64,000 nucleotides of DNA from Mycolicibacterium senegalense (GCF_019645875.1 NZ_CP081000.1:4402001-4466000), one strand, 5' to 3'. Shown: positions 28,201-39,986, numbered from the stretch's first letter. The notes: generated from the sequence alone by a model not told the origin. A program made the numbers and translations.

Positions 28201-28634
28201 CCGCCATCGTCGCGGCCATCACCGGCCTGCTCGGCACCATCTGGACCGACGAGCACGGCAGCACACCGCTGGACCAGGAGCACTTCCTGGTGGTGACGCC
28301 CTACAACGCCCAGGTGACCACGGTGCGCCGAGCACTCGACGCGGCGGGCCTGACAGAGGTACAGGCCGGCACCGTGGACAAATTCCAGGGCAGGCAGGCC
28401 CCGGTGGTGTTCGTGTCGATGACGGCCTCCTCGGCCGCCGACGTGCCCCGCGGCATCGGGTTCCTGCTGAACCGCAACCGGCTCAACGTGGCGATCAGCC
28501 GGGCCAAGTACGTCGCCTACATCGTGCGCTCACCACAGCTCACCGACTATCTGCCGGCCCAGCCCGACAGCCTGATCGCCCTCGGCGCCTTCCTGGCCCT
28601 GACCAACCCTGTGATACACCCAAGCGGTGACTGA
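25209..28634 (+). CDS. TM0106-type Fe-S RecB-like nuclease / RNase H-like / SF1 helicase fusion (Rv1251c-like)
   Basis: 1141 residues in three parts. Residues 1-225 form a RecB/Cas4-like nuclease: GFADFL, RDTKLSRS and LLQLAAY are the Asp, Asp-x-Lys and Gln-x3-Tyr motifs, and C26, C219, C222 and C225 could hold a 4Fe-4S cluster. The middle part has LFFDYEGDP and YNRYDCRSTHRL, the first and last motifs of a DEDD/RNase H-like exonuclease. The C-terminal half is an SF1B helicase with Walker A GPPGTGKT (766-773), VIEEAGQ (motif II), GDPQQLPQV (III) and RNRLNVAISRAK (VI). Role is presumed in DNA or RNA end processing. It overlaps the next gene by 8 bp. Confidence 0.9.
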   Translation: MFVTDEGASGPTVIYSASDLAAAARCEYALLRSFDAQLGRGPAVSSDDELLARTAQLGGDHEQRHLEELRADSEATVIGRPTYTVAGLTAAAHATLDAVRRRDPVIYQAAMFDGRFAGFADFLIWDGERYRLRDTKLSRSVKVEALLQLAAYADVLSAAGVPVADEVDLVLGDGAMSSYRVDELLAVYRPRRAALQSLLDGHLLGGTAVQWSDDTVRACFGCGECEQQVRATDDLFLVAGMRASQRARLIEAGVSTRRQLADRADPVPGLAQRALTALRGQARLQVAPQPDGRPPYEVVDAQPLMLLPDPDKGDLFFDYEGDPLWTANGQDWGLEYLWGVLGAEGNFQALWAHDRASERQVLIDFLDLVRKRRKRFPKMHIYHYAPYERSTLLRLAGRYGVGENDVDDLLRNGILVDLLPLVRKSIRVGTENYSIKSLEPLYMGNELRDGEVTKATDSITEYARYCALREAGHHDEAATVLKEIEDYNRYDCRSTHRLRDWLINRAFEAAVPPRGPQPVRDGGPIEKADAVDRKLLKFAGDGVEPRTDEQQAVAMIAAARGFHKREDKPFWWGHFDRLNNPVDEWADSTGVFVAEKAEVVTDWHTPPRARKPQRQVRLTGAIDSGELGAEVYALYTPPAPAGLSDDPDRRGFGSATVVGCDNPEAPTEVLITERRPKDGDTFTQVPFALTPGPPINTRPLQMSIDSTAATVSAALPKLPADAVTDVLLRRPPRTVSGRPLPRNGDTAADITAALLDLDGSYIAVHGPPGTGKTYTSAKIIAGLANEHRWRIGIVAQSHAVIEHLLEQVLDAGVPAEHVAKKRKGADPRWTPISENAYAAFIADHPGCVIGGTAWDFANEGRVPRQCLDLLVIEEAGQFNLANTIAVAPAARNLLLLGDPQQLPQVCQGTHPAPVDDSALGWLVEGAHTLPADRGYFLDCSFRMHPAVCAPVSRLSYDGRLQSHEKVSAARKLDGIEPGVRTLEVAHLGNSTDSPEEAAAIVAAITGLLGTIWTDEHGSTPLDQEHFLVVTPYNAQVTTVRRALDAAGLTEVQAGTVDKFQGRQAPVVFVSMTASSAADVPRGIGFLLNRNRLNVAISRAKYVAYIVRSPQLTDYLPAQPDSLIALGAFLALTNPVIHPSGD

Positions 28635-29991
28635 AACGCTTACCGAAACGCTTGCCGGGATCGTCGGCGCCGGGTACGTCACCACCGATCCCGACGTGTT
28701 GGACGGCCGGTGCGTCGACCACACCGGGCGTTACCGCGGGCGGGCGACGGCGCTGGTGCGCCCCGGCACCGCCGACGAAGTCGCTGCGGTGCTGCGGGCC
28801 TGCCGCGACGCGGGAGCGTGCGTGACGGTGCAGGGCGGCCGCACCTCGCTGGTGGCCGGCACGGTTCCGGAGAACGACGACATCCTGCTGTCCACCGAGC
28901 GACTCACCCAGGTCGGCGCAGTTGACACCGTGGAACGGCGGATCAGCGTCGGCGCCGGAACTCCCCTGGCTGCCGTCCAGCGGGCCGCCACGGCAGCGGG
29001 CCTGGTGTTCGGCGTGGACCTGGCGGCCCGGGAATCGGCCACGGTCGGCGGCATGGCCTCCACCAACGCCGGCGGGCTACGCACCGTGCGCTACGGAAAC
29101 ATGGGCGAGCAGGTGCTGGGCCTGGACATCGCGCTTCCCGACGGATCCGTGGTGCACCGGCACAGCCGGGTACGTCGCGACAACACCGGCTACGACCTGG
29201 CCGCCCTGTTCGTCGGCGCAGAGGGCACGCTGGGAGTGATCACCGCGCTGGACCTGCGCCTGCATCCCACACCCACGCATCGGATCACCGCGATCTGCGG
29301 CTTCGCCGATCTCGACGCACTCGTCGGAGCCGGCCGGATCTTCCGTGACCTCGACGGCATCGCCGCCCTGGAGTTGATCGACGCCCGGGCCAGCGCGCTC
29401 ACCGCCGAGCACCTCGGCGTGGCCGCCCCCGTCGAAGGCGCCTGGCAGCTGCTGATCGAATTGGCCGCCGACAGCGACCAGACCGAACGCCTGGCCGACG
29501 CGCTGGAGGGCGCCGAGCTGTGCGGCGAACCCGCCGTCGGAGTCGACACAGGCGCCCAGCAACGGTTGTGGCAGGTCCGTGAATCGGTTGCCGAGGTGCT
29601 CGGATTGTTCGGCCCGCCACTGAAATTCGACGTCTCACTGCCGCTGTCGGCGATCCGGGGGTTCTCCGACGCGGCCGCTGAGCTGATCGCCGGCCATGCG
29701 CCAGAAGCGATCCCGGTGCTGTTCGGCCACCTCGGCGAGGGCAATCTGCATCTGAACGTGCTGCGCTGCTCCACCGACGCCGAAGCCGAGTTGTACACCG
29801 CGATGATGGGCCTGGTCGCAGCACACGGGGGCAACGTCAGCTCCGAACACGGCGTCGGCTCACGCAAACGCGACTACGTCGCGATGTCACGCACCGAGGC
29901 CGACATCGCGGCCATGCGGGCGGTCAAGGCCGCGTTCGATCCGGACGGCTACCTCAATCGCGCGGTGCTGTTCCATCGCTCTCGGCCATGA
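28627..29991 (+). CDS. FAD-linked oxidase, D-2-hydroxyacid dehydrogenase type
   Basis: 454 residues. The FAD domain shows VQGGRTSLVAGTVP near residue 75 and ATVGGMASTNAGGLRTVRYGN near 140; the C-terminal domain has GHLGEGNLHLNVL and NVSSEHGVGSRKRDYV, the histidines and glutamate that line the active site in D-2-hydroxyglutarate/D-lactate dehydrogenases. It is a distant paralogue of the oxidase at 13309-14664. The GTG start lies 8 bp inside the nuclease-helicase gene, so expression is probably coupled although the functions do not obviously fit. The 3' end overlaps the opposite MFS gene by 38 bp. Confidence 0.9.
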   Translation: MTETLTETLAGIVGAGYVTTDPDVLDGRCVDHTGRYRGRATALVRPGTADEVAAVLRACRDAGACVTVQGGRTSLVAGTVPENDDILLSTERLTQVGAVDTVERRISVGAGTPLAAVQRAATAAGLVFGVDLAARESATVGGMASTNAGGLRTVRYGNMGEQVLGLDIALPDGSVVHRHSRVRRDNTGYDLAALFVGAEGTLGVITALDLRLHPTPTHRITAICGFADLDALVGAGRIFRDLDGIAALELIDARASALTAEHLGVAAPVEGAWQLLIELAADSDQTERLADALEGAELCGEPAVGVDTGAQQRLWQVRESVAEVLGLFGPPLKFDVSLPLSAIRGFSDAAAELIAGHAPEAIPVLFGHLGEGNLHLNVLRCSTDAEAELYTAMMGLVAAHGGNVSSEHGVGSRKRDYVAMSRTEADIAAMRAVKAAFDPDGYLNRAVLFHRSRP

Positions 29992-31603
29992 ACTCGGCGT
30001 AGAGGTTCTCCCACGCCGGAGCGCGGAACACGTCCGTGGCCGCCTCGTCGTCCGGTTCATCGTCGCTGCCGTGATGGCTCACCGTGAACTCGACGTAGTC
30101 GTCGTCATCGTCGTCCCGGGGGTCCAGATACGGCTCCGGGTTCGGCGCGAAGGCGGGCTCGGCGTCGAAACCGAGCAGGAACAGCGCGGCCACCACCCCG
30201 AACAGAGCGACGAACGCCGGCAGCAGCATCGCCTGCGACATCGCCGCGGCGAAAGGCGCGTGCAGGAACGCGGGCAGTTGGGCCACCGCCCCCTCACCGC
30301 GGGGCGCCGCGCTTGCCGCGCCCGGCATCTCCGCACCGATCCGCGACGTCATGTACGCCGCGATCCCGGCACTGCCGAGCACCGACCCGACCTGGCGGGT
30401 GGCGTTGTACACACCAGAGCCGGCCCCGGCCAGATCGGGCGGGAGGTTGCGGGTCGCGGTCGCCGCCAGCGGGGACCAGATAAAGGCCATCCCGACGCCC
30501 ATCACCAGCTGCGGCAGCAGCAGCCGCCAGATCGGCGTGGTCGGCGTCATCTCGAAGGCCAGCCAGGTCAAGCCGATCGCCATGGCCGAGAAGCCGAAGC
30601 CGATCACCGGCGTCGGATGGGCGCGGTCGACGATGCGGCCCACCACCGGAGCCAGCACGCCGCTGGCGATCGCCGTCGGCGCCGTCAACAGGGCCGAGCG
30701 GATCGGCGACAGCCCGCACACCGTCTGGGCGTAGAACATCAGCGGCAGGATCATCGCCGTCACCGCGAAGCCGATCGTCGCGACACCCAGGTTCGCCAGA
30801 CCGAAGTCGCGGTCTTTGAAGATCCGCAGCGGGATCAACGGCTCGGCGGTATTGACCGCCTGCCAGCAGACGAAACCCACCATCACCGCGATGCCGACCG
30901 CGCCGGTGGCCCACACCCACGGCGCCCAGTGCCGCGACTGCCCCTCCTGCAGCGCGAACACGATCAGGAACATGCCGATGCCCGACAACACCACGCCGAG
31001 CACGTCGAACCGGTGCGGCTGAGTCGGCAGCACCGGGACCAGCCACACGGCCAGCGCCAGGCCCAGGATCCCGATCGGCACGTTGACGAAGAAGATCCAC
31101 TGCCAGCCCAGTCCCCCGACCAGTACGCCCCCGGCCAGCGGTCCCACCAGCGTCGCCACCCCCGCGGTCGCACCCCACACGCTCATCGCCACCCCGCGCC
31201 GCTCCGGCGGGAAGATCCGGGTGATCGTCGACAAGGTTTGCGGCGTCAACAAGGCGGCACCGATGCCCTGCACCACGCGGGCCGCGATGAGCATCTCGAT
31301 GCTTCCGGCCAGGCCGCACCACAGCGAGGCCCCGGTGAAAACGGCCAGCCCGGCCAGATACAGATTCTTGGGCCCGTACACATCGCCGAGCCGGCCCGCG
31401 ACGAGCAGCGGCACCGCATACGCGAGCAGGTATGCGCTCGTCACCCAGATCACGCCGTCGTAATCGGCACCGAGCTCCTCCATGATCGTCGGGTTGGCGA
31501 CCGCGACGATCGTCGCGTCGACCAGGATCATGAAGAAGCCGACCATCATGGCCCACAGCGCGTTCCACGGGCTGGGGGTATGGGCGTTCGGCGCTGGGGA
31601 CAT
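29954..31603 (-). CDS. DHA2 family MFS drug exporter (Rv1250-like)
   Basis: 549 residues with 14 predicted membrane segments. The first segments show ILVDATIVAVANPTI (motif D1 of the 14-TM DHA2 family), AGRLGDVYGPKNLYL (motif A) and ARVVQGIGAALLTPQ (motif B), and GPLAGGVLVGGLGW (motif C of antiporters). A long acidic cytoplasmic tail with DDDDDD lies near the C-terminus. Likely a proton-driven exporter of lipophilic drugs, as for the EmrB/QacA group. It overlaps the opposing oxidase 3' end by 38 bp and is followed upstream by a second MFS gene on the same strand 78 bp away. Confidence 0.9.
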   Translation of the reverse strand: MSPAPNAHTPSPWNALWAMMVGFFMILVDATIVAVANPTIMEELGADYDGVIWVTSAYLLAYAVPLLVAGRLGDVYGPKNLYLAGLAVFTGASLWCGLAGSIEMLIAARVVQGIGAALLTPQTLSTITRIFPPERRGVAMSVWGATAGVATLVGPLAGGVLVGGLGWQWIFFVNVPIGILGLALAVWLVPVLPTQPHRFDVLGVVLSGIGMFLIVFALQEGQSRHWAPWVWATGAVGIAVMVGFVCWQAVNTAEPLIPLRIFKDRDFGLANLGVATIGFAVTAMILPLMFYAQTVCGLSPIRSALLTAPTAIASGVLAPVVGRIVDRAHPTPVIGFGFSAMAIGLTWLAFEMTPTTPIWRLLLPQLVMGVGMAFIWSPLAATATRNLPPDLAGAGSGVYNATRQVGSVLGSAGIAAYMTSRIGAEMPGAASAAPRGEGAVAQLPAFLHAPFAAAMSQAMLLPAFVALFGVVAALFLLGFDAEPAFAPNPEPYLDPRDDDDDDYVEFTVSHHGSDDEPDDEAATDVFRAPAWENLYAEFMAESDGTAPRD

Positions 31604-31681
31604 GGCGATGTGGAGTGTTGGGCCTCGGGTCCGACCTAGTTGGGTTGTTGGCGGGCCCAGCCGACGCTACCCGGGACCAGG

Positions 31682-32977
31682 TCAGGCTGGCTCGACAACC
31701 GCATCGGAAACGATGTCGAGCGCGTCGCCTGAGTATTCGCTCGGCTCGTCACCGCCGTTACGCCGGCCGACCAGCAGCAGCGCCGCCAAGGCGATGGCCA
31801 TGCCCGCCGTCATGACCCACGACAACGCCGGCGCGCCGTTGCCCAGCGCCCCGATCGCGGGCGCCACCGCGGCCCCGAGCCCGAACTGCGCGGCCCCCAG
31901 CAGCGCGGCCGCCGTCCCGGCAGCGTCGGGATGACGCGACAGCGCGACCGCCGGCGCGTTGGGGAGCACCAGTCCCATCCCGGCCAGGATCGCCAGCACC
32001 GGCGCGACAAACGCGGGCAGCCCGCCCACGTGCGCGACGGTCAGCACCACGAACACCACCCCGGCCAGCGTCGACCAGGCCAGCGCCGCCACCGTGATGG
32101 CCTGCGGTGAGAACCGGCCCAACAACACCACGTTGAACTGGGTGGACCCGATCAGCGCGATCGCGCCCGCGGCGAACACCAGCGCGAACGCCTGCTGGTT
32201 CAAGCCGTAGTGGCCCTGCAGGACGAAAGGCGCCGCCGAGATGTAGGCGAACAGGCCGGACATGCCCAGCGCGGCCACCAGCACCAGGATCACGAAACGC
32301 GAATCACGCACCAACTCGACGTAGGTGCCGACGATGCCGCGCACCGCCAGCGGGCGCCGGTGCGACACCGGCAGCGTCTCGGGCAGCGCGAGCGCGGCCA
32401 TCGCCAACAGACCACCGGCCGCCACCACGAGCGCGACGAAAACCCAATGCCAGGAGCCGTGCAACAGCACCGCCGCCCCCAGCGACGGGGCCAGCACCGG
32501 GGCCACCCCGAGGACCAGCATCAGCCGGGACATCACCGTGGCCGCCACGGTGCCGCTGAACAAGTCACCGACCACGGCGATGGCCACCACCGAGGCGGCC
32601 GCCGCACCCATGCCCTGCAGTGCGCGTGCCAAACCGAGGACCGCGATGTTCGGCGCCAGCACACACAGCACCGAGGCCACCATGTGCAGCACGATGCCCA
32701 CCATCAACGGGCGCCTGCGCCCCAAGGAGTCCGACATCGGCCCGACGATGAGTTGCCCCAGGGCCAGCCCGGCCAGGGTTCCGGTGAGCGTCAACTGAGA
32801 CATCGAGGAGGACACCGACAGCTCGTCGGCGATCCGGGGCAGCGCCGGCAGGTACATGTCGATGGTCAACGGACCGAGCGCCACCAGTGCGCCCAGCACC
32901 AGAATCATCCGGAGCCGGCCCGGCGGTGCTACCGGGGCCAGGACTGTCGTCTGATCCACGTCGGGCGATGATGCCAT
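31682..32977 (-). CDS. Bcr/CflA family multidrug efflux MFS transporter
   Basis: 431 residues, about 12 membrane segments. The Bcr/CflA signature is seen in LGPLTIDMYLPALPRIA (helix 1), QLIVGPMSDSLGRRRPLM (motif A) and ARALQGMGAAAASVVA (motif B). This family exports bicyclomycin, chloramphenicol and related compounds in other bacteria. ATG 32977 is used because the upstream in-frame extension to 33100 lacks family similarity. The gene may be co-transcribed with the DHA2 exporter downstream. It is divergent from the membrane-protein gene at 33118. Confidence 0.9.
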   Translation of the reverse strand: MASSPDVDQTTVLAPVAPPGRLRMILVLGALVALGPLTIDMYLPALPRIADELSVSSSMSQLTLTGTLAGLALGQLIVGPMSDSLGRRRPLMVGIVLHMVASVLCVLAPNIAVLGLARALQGMGAAAASVVAIAVVGDLFSGTVAATVMSRLMLVLGVAPVLAPSLGAAVLLHGSWHWVFVALVVAAGGLLAMAALALPETLPVSHRRPLAVRGIVGTYVELVRDSRFVILVLVAALGMSGLFAYISAAPFVLQGHYGLNQQAFALVFAAGAIALIGSTQFNVVLLGRFSPQAITVAALAWSTLAGVVFVVLTVAHVGGLPAFVAPVLAILAGMGLVLPNAPAVALSRHPDAAGTAAALLGAAQFGLGAAVAPAIGALGNGAPALSWVMTAGMAIALAALLLVGRRNGGDEPSEYSGDALDIVSDAVVEPA

Positions 32978-33073
32978 GGAGTTGAACAGCCCCGCATTCG
33001 AGTTTTTTCTTCCCGTTTGCTGTGCGCAGTGACCGCGGTCACCCTCGGGCACCCGCGGGAGGTCGTCGTTCGT

Positions 33074-33110
33074 TAGCCTGGCAGTCAACGATGGGTTCAC
33101 ACCTGGGAGG
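33074..33110 (+). promoter_or_regulatory. Promoter -10 and ribosome binding site of the Rv1249c-like gene
   Basis: TAGCCT (33074-33079) followed by GGGAGG (33105-33110), which is 7 bp ahead of GTG 33118. The ribosome binding site decides the start over the ATG at 33091. Confidence 0.45.
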
Positions 33111-33117
33111 CCCCGAA

Positions 33118-33861
33118 GTGCGAGCGCGGTCCAAAGCCCAACTACCGGCGAAGGTCGAGGAGACCGAAGATCCCAGTGCCGCGGCCAAGGTGCTCTCGGC
33201 CATCATCGAGCGCAGCTCACGCGTGCAGGCCCCCGCGGTCAGGGCATACGTCGACCGGTTGCGCAGCCATCAGCCGGACGCCACCCCGGCCGAGATCGTG
33301 GCCCGGCTCGAGAAGCACTACCTGGCCGCCGTGGTGGCCAGCGGTGCCGCCGTCGGCTCGGCGGCGGCGTTCCCCGGCATCGGGACCCTGGTCGCACTTT
33401 CGGCCGTGGCCGGTGAGACGGTCGTCTTCCTGGAAGCCACGTCGGTGTTCGTGCTGGCCGTCGCCGAAGTGCACGGCATACCTGCCGACCACCGCGAACG
33501 GCGCCGTGCCCTGGTGCTTTCGGTCCTGGTGGGCGACGACAGCAAGCGCGCGATCGCCGACCTGCTCGGTACCGGGCGAACCAGCGGCGCGTGGCTGTCC
33601 GACGGTGCGGCGACGCTTCCGCTTCCCGCCGTCTCGCAGCTCAACTCCCGGCTGGTCAAGTACTTCGTCAAGCGGTATACGCTCAAGCGCGGCGCGATGG
33701 CTTTCGGCAAGATGCTGCCGGTGGGTATCGGCGCTGTCATCGGCGGTGTCGGCAACCGGCTGATGGGTAAGAAGATCGTCGCGAACGCCCGCCAGGCGTT
33801 CGGTGCGCCCCCGCCGCGGTGGCCTGCAACGTTGCATGTGCTGCCGCCCGCCGAGTCATGA
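33118..33861 (+). CDS. Membrane-associated protein of unknown function (Rv1249c-like)
   Basis: 247 residues. A basic N-terminus is followed by a helical region and two Gly/Ala-rich hydrophobic stretches, near residues 80-105 (VVASGAAVGSAAAFPGIGT) and near 205-222 (MLPVGIGAVIGGVGNRL), which look like membrane-inserting hairpins of the EcsC type. It has no recognised catalytic motif. Its position beside kgd and the MFS genes matches M. tuberculosis Rv1249c. An alternative ATG at 33091 would add 9 residues but has no ribosome binding site. Function is unknown. Confidence 0.8.
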   Translation: MRARSKAQLPAKVEETEDPSAAAKVLSAIIERSSRVQAPAVRAYVDRLRSHQPDATPAEIVARLEKHYLAAVVASGAAVGSAAAFPGIGTLVALSAVAGETVVFLEATSVFVLAVAEVHGIPADHRERRRALVLSVLVGDDSKRAIADLLGTGRTSGAWLSDGAATLPLPAVSQLNSRLVKYFVKRYTLKRGAMAFGKMLPVGIGAVIGGVGNRLMGKKIVANARQAFGAPPPRWPATLHVLPPAES

Positions 33862-33888
33862 GGTCCATGCCGACCTCCGGTAGCGCCG

Positions 33889-33904
33889 AAAGGCGATAGC
33901 CTTT
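33889..33904. terminator. Perfect hairpin AAAGGC-GATA-GCCTTT
   Basis: A 6-bp stem with a GATA loop lies 27 bp after the stop at 33861 and 100 bp before kgd. The right arm ends in TTT but there is no longer U-tract. The same bases contain TAGCCT (33897-33902), a possible kgd -10, so the role is ambiguous. Confidence 0.4.
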
Positions 33905-34004
33905 AGGCGGCGGTCGAGCGGGGTCAACCGCCCACAGAAGAACACAAGCGGCGAGCCTGCATGTGACGGCTGGCCGGACACAAGAATCGAGGCGAGTGTC
34001 TGCC

Positions 34005-37715
<3,711 letters not shown>

Positions 37716-37719
37716 CCCC

Positions 37720-37790
37720 AGCCGCGCGAGCGTGCGCGTCTGCCGGTAGACACGCCGGTGTACATCAGCATTCTGCGCACGCTCGCGGCT
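37720..37790. repeat. Long imperfect palindrome downstream of kgd
   Basis: The left arm AGCCGCGCGAGCGTGCGC (37720-37737) pairs with GCGCACGCTCGCGGCT (37775-37790), with a 2-base bulge. Inside, GTCT-N6-AGAC makes a smaller stem. It begins 5 bp after the kgd stop and could act as a terminator or be a copy of a dispersed intergenic palindrome. No U-tract follows the right arm beyond GGGTTT. Confidence 0.6.
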
Positions 37791-37853
37791 CGGGTTTGAA
37801 TCAGCTCGCGCACAATGCTGTTGCCGGCCAGAGGCGGTCACTAGACAACTAGG

Positions 37854-39164
37854 GTGACCATCGCAGCCGCCCCGCCCACCGCCCCCGCGGCGACGCCCGC
37901 CTCGGAAAACCCCGTGCGCACCGCGGTGCTGGCCAGCGTGCTCGGGACCACGATCGAGTGGTACGACTTCTTCCTCTACGCCACGGCCGCGAGCCTGGTG
38001 TTCAACCACACCTTCTTCCCGGACCAGAGCTCGTTCGTCGGCACGATGCTGGCGTTCGCCACCTTCGCCGTCGGGTTCGTCGTCCGGCCCATCGGCGGAT
38101 TCGTCTTCGGCCACATCGGTGACCGGATCGGCCGCAAGAAGACGCTGGCGCTGACCATGCTGCTGATGGGTGCGGCCACCGCGTTGATGGGACTGCTTCC
38201 CACGGCGGCCCAGATCGGTGTGCTGGCGCCGATCCTGCTACTGCTGTTGCGCGTGGTCCAGGGCTTCGCTCTCGGCGGTGAGTGGGCCGGCGCGGTGCTG
38301 CTGGCCGTCGAGCACAGCCCCCGGCACCGCCGCGGACTGTTCGGCAGCATCCCGCAGGTCGGGCTGGCGCTGGGCCTGGCGCTGGGCACCGGGGTGTTCG
38401 TGCTGTTGCAGCTGTGGCTGTCGCCCGAGGCGTTCCAGACCTACGGGTGGCGCATCGCGTTCCTGTTCAGCATCGTGCTGGTGATCTTCGGCGTCGTGGT
38501 GCGCTTCCGGGTGGCCGAGACCCCGGCGTTCGAGAAACTGCGCCGCGATGACGAGCGGGCGACGATCCCGGTCAAGGAGATCTTCCGTCCCCCGGCACTG
38601 CGCTCCACGGTGCTGGGCCTGCTGTCACGCTGGGGCGAGGGCGCCGCGTTCAACACCTGGGGCGTGTTCACCATCGCGTACGCGACGACGACGTTGCATC
38701 TGGGCAAGGTGCCGGTGCTGGTCGTGGTGACCGCGGCGGCTCTGCTTATGGCGGTCCTGCTGCCGGTGTCGGGCCTGTTGGCCGACCGCTTCAGCCCGAA
38801 GGCCGTCTACGCCTCGGGCATCGCCGCCTACGCGGTCGTGGTCTTCCCGGCGTTCGCGCTCTTCGGCACCGGGAGCATCGTGGCCTATGCGGTGGGAATG
38901 CTGTTGGCGTTCGGCGTCATTCACGCCTGGTTCTACGGCGCCCAGGGCACGCTGTACGCATCCCTGTTCCCCACCCGCACCCGCTACACCGGATTGTCGA
39001 CGGTCTATCAGCTCTCCGGCGTCTACGCCTCAGGCCTGACCCCGCTGATCCTGACGGCGCTTATCGCCGCGGGCGGCGGAACCCCTTGGCTGGCGTGCGG
39101 ATACCTGGTGGCCACCGCGGTGGTCAGCGTGATCGCCACACTGCTGCTGCGGCCGGAGCACTAG
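37854..39164 (+). CDS. MFS transporter, metabolite:H+ symporter (MHS) family
   Basis: 436 residues with 12 membrane segments. Family marks are GTTIEWYDFFLYATAA (helix 1), FGHIGDRIGRKKTL (motif A), RVVQGFALGGEWAGAVLL (motif B) and ARGLFGSIPQVG-like helix 5. The group takes up small carboxylates, shikimate, or betaines using protons; substrate is not predictable here. GTG 37854 is preceded by TAGACA at 37842 but no good ribosome binding site. Gene is tail-to-tail with methionine aminopeptidase, 5 bp between stops. Confidence 0.88.
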   Translation: MTIAAAPPTAPAATPASENPVRTAVLASVLGTTIEWYDFFLYATAASLVFNHTFFPDQSSFVGTMLAFATFAVGFVVRPIGGFVFGHIGDRIGRKKTLALTMLLMGAATALMGLLPTAAQIGVLAPILLLLLRVVQGFALGGEWAGAVLLAVEHSPRHRRGLFGSIPQVGLALGLALGTGVFVLLQLWLSPEAFQTYGWRIAFLFSIVLVIFGVVVRFRVAETPAFEKLRRDDERATIPVKEIFRPPALRSTVLGLLSRWGEGAAFNTWGVFTIAYATTTLHLGKVPVLVVVTAAALLMAVLLPVSGLLADRFSPKAVYASGIAAYAVVVFPAFALFGTGSIVAYAVGMLLAFGVIHAWFYGAQGTLYASLFPTRTRYTGLSTVYQLSGVYASGLTPLILTALIAAGGGTPWLACGYLVATAVVSVIATLLLRPEH

Positions 39165-39169
39165 CGCCG

Positions 39170-39931
39170 TCAGCGGGTCAGCACCACGGGACCCGATTCG
39201 GTGATCGCGACCGTGTTCTCGGTGTGGGCGGTGCGGGAGCCGTCGGCCGAGCGGATGGTCCAGCCGTCGCGGTCATAGACGACGCGGTTGGTGCCCGCGC
39301 AGAGCCACGGCTCCAGCGCCAGGGTCATTCCGGCCCGCAACTTCATGCCGCGACCGGGCTTGCCCCCGTTGGCAACGTGCGGGTCCTCGTGCATGGTCCG
39401 GCCCAGCCCGTGGCCGCCGAACTCGAGGTTGACGGGATAGCCGTAATCGGCGGCGACGGCGCCGATTGCGGCCGAGATGTCGCCCAGCCGGTTGCCCGGC
39501 CGCGCGGCGGCGGTGCCCGCCTCCAGCGCCTCCACGGTGGCCCGGATCAGGCGTTCGTCGGCGGCCGCAGGCGTGCCGACGATGACCGTGCGGGCCGCGT
39601 CGGCGACCCAGCCATCGATGGACACCGCGAAGTCCATGCTGAGCACATCGCCGTCGCGCAATCGGTAGTCGTGCGGAAGACCATGCAGCACAGCGTCATT
39701 GACCGAAAGGCAGATCACGTTGCGGAACGGGCCCTTGCCGAACGACGGCGCGTAGTCCCAGTAGCAGGACTGCGCCCCGCGGCGCTCGACCATGTCGCGA
39801 GCGTGGTGTTCGAGGTCGAGAAGGTTGACGCCGACCTTGGCGAGACCGCTCAACGTGCTGAGCACCTCGGCCACGAACTGCCCGGTGACCCGCATCTTCT
39901 CGATCTCAGCGGCGCTCTTCAACTCGATCAT
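39170..39931 (-). CDS. map: Type I methionine aminopeptidase
   Basis: 253 residues. The pita-bread fold metal ligands are visible: Asp in DFAVSIDGW, Asp in WVADAARTV, His in GGHGLGRTMHEDP, Glu in TLALEPW and Glu in HTENTVAI. It removes the initiator Met from nascent chains, using two divalent ions. The extended N-terminus of MapB type is absent, so this is the short MetAP1a form. AGGAGG sits directly ahead of the ATG at 39931. It is divergent from a small XRE regulator, and two palindromic operators lie between them, which suggests that this copy is a regulated, non-housekeeping MetAP. Confidence 0.93.
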   Translation of the reverse strand: MIELKSAAEIEKMRVTGQFVAEVLSTLSGLAKVGVNLLDLEHHARDMVERRGAQSCYWDYAPSFGKGPFRNVICLSVNDAVLHGLPHDYRLRDGDVLSMDFAVSIDGWVADAARTVIVGTPAAADERLIRATVEALEAGTAAARPGNRLGDISAAIGAVAADYGYPVNLEFGGHGLGRTMHEDPHVANGGKPGRGMKLRAGMTLALEPWLCAGTNRVVYDRDGWTIRSADGSRTAHTENTVAITESGPVVLTR

Positions 39932-39944
39932 GTGCCTCCTCTTC

Positions 39945-39981
39945 GGTATTTAAATACCAACACTAGCGGTATATAAATACC
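39945..39981. promoter_or_regulatory. Two palindromic operators between map and the XRE gene
   Basis: GGTATTTAAATACC (39945-39958) is a perfect 14-bp palindrome. GGTATATAAATACC (39968-39981) shares the same 5-bp outer arms. Their centres are 23 bp apart, about two helical turns. The first is 13 bp from the map start; the second just precedes the XRE -10. They are notable A/T islands in GC-rich DNA. Confidence 0.7.
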
Positions 39982-39986
39982 GGCGC

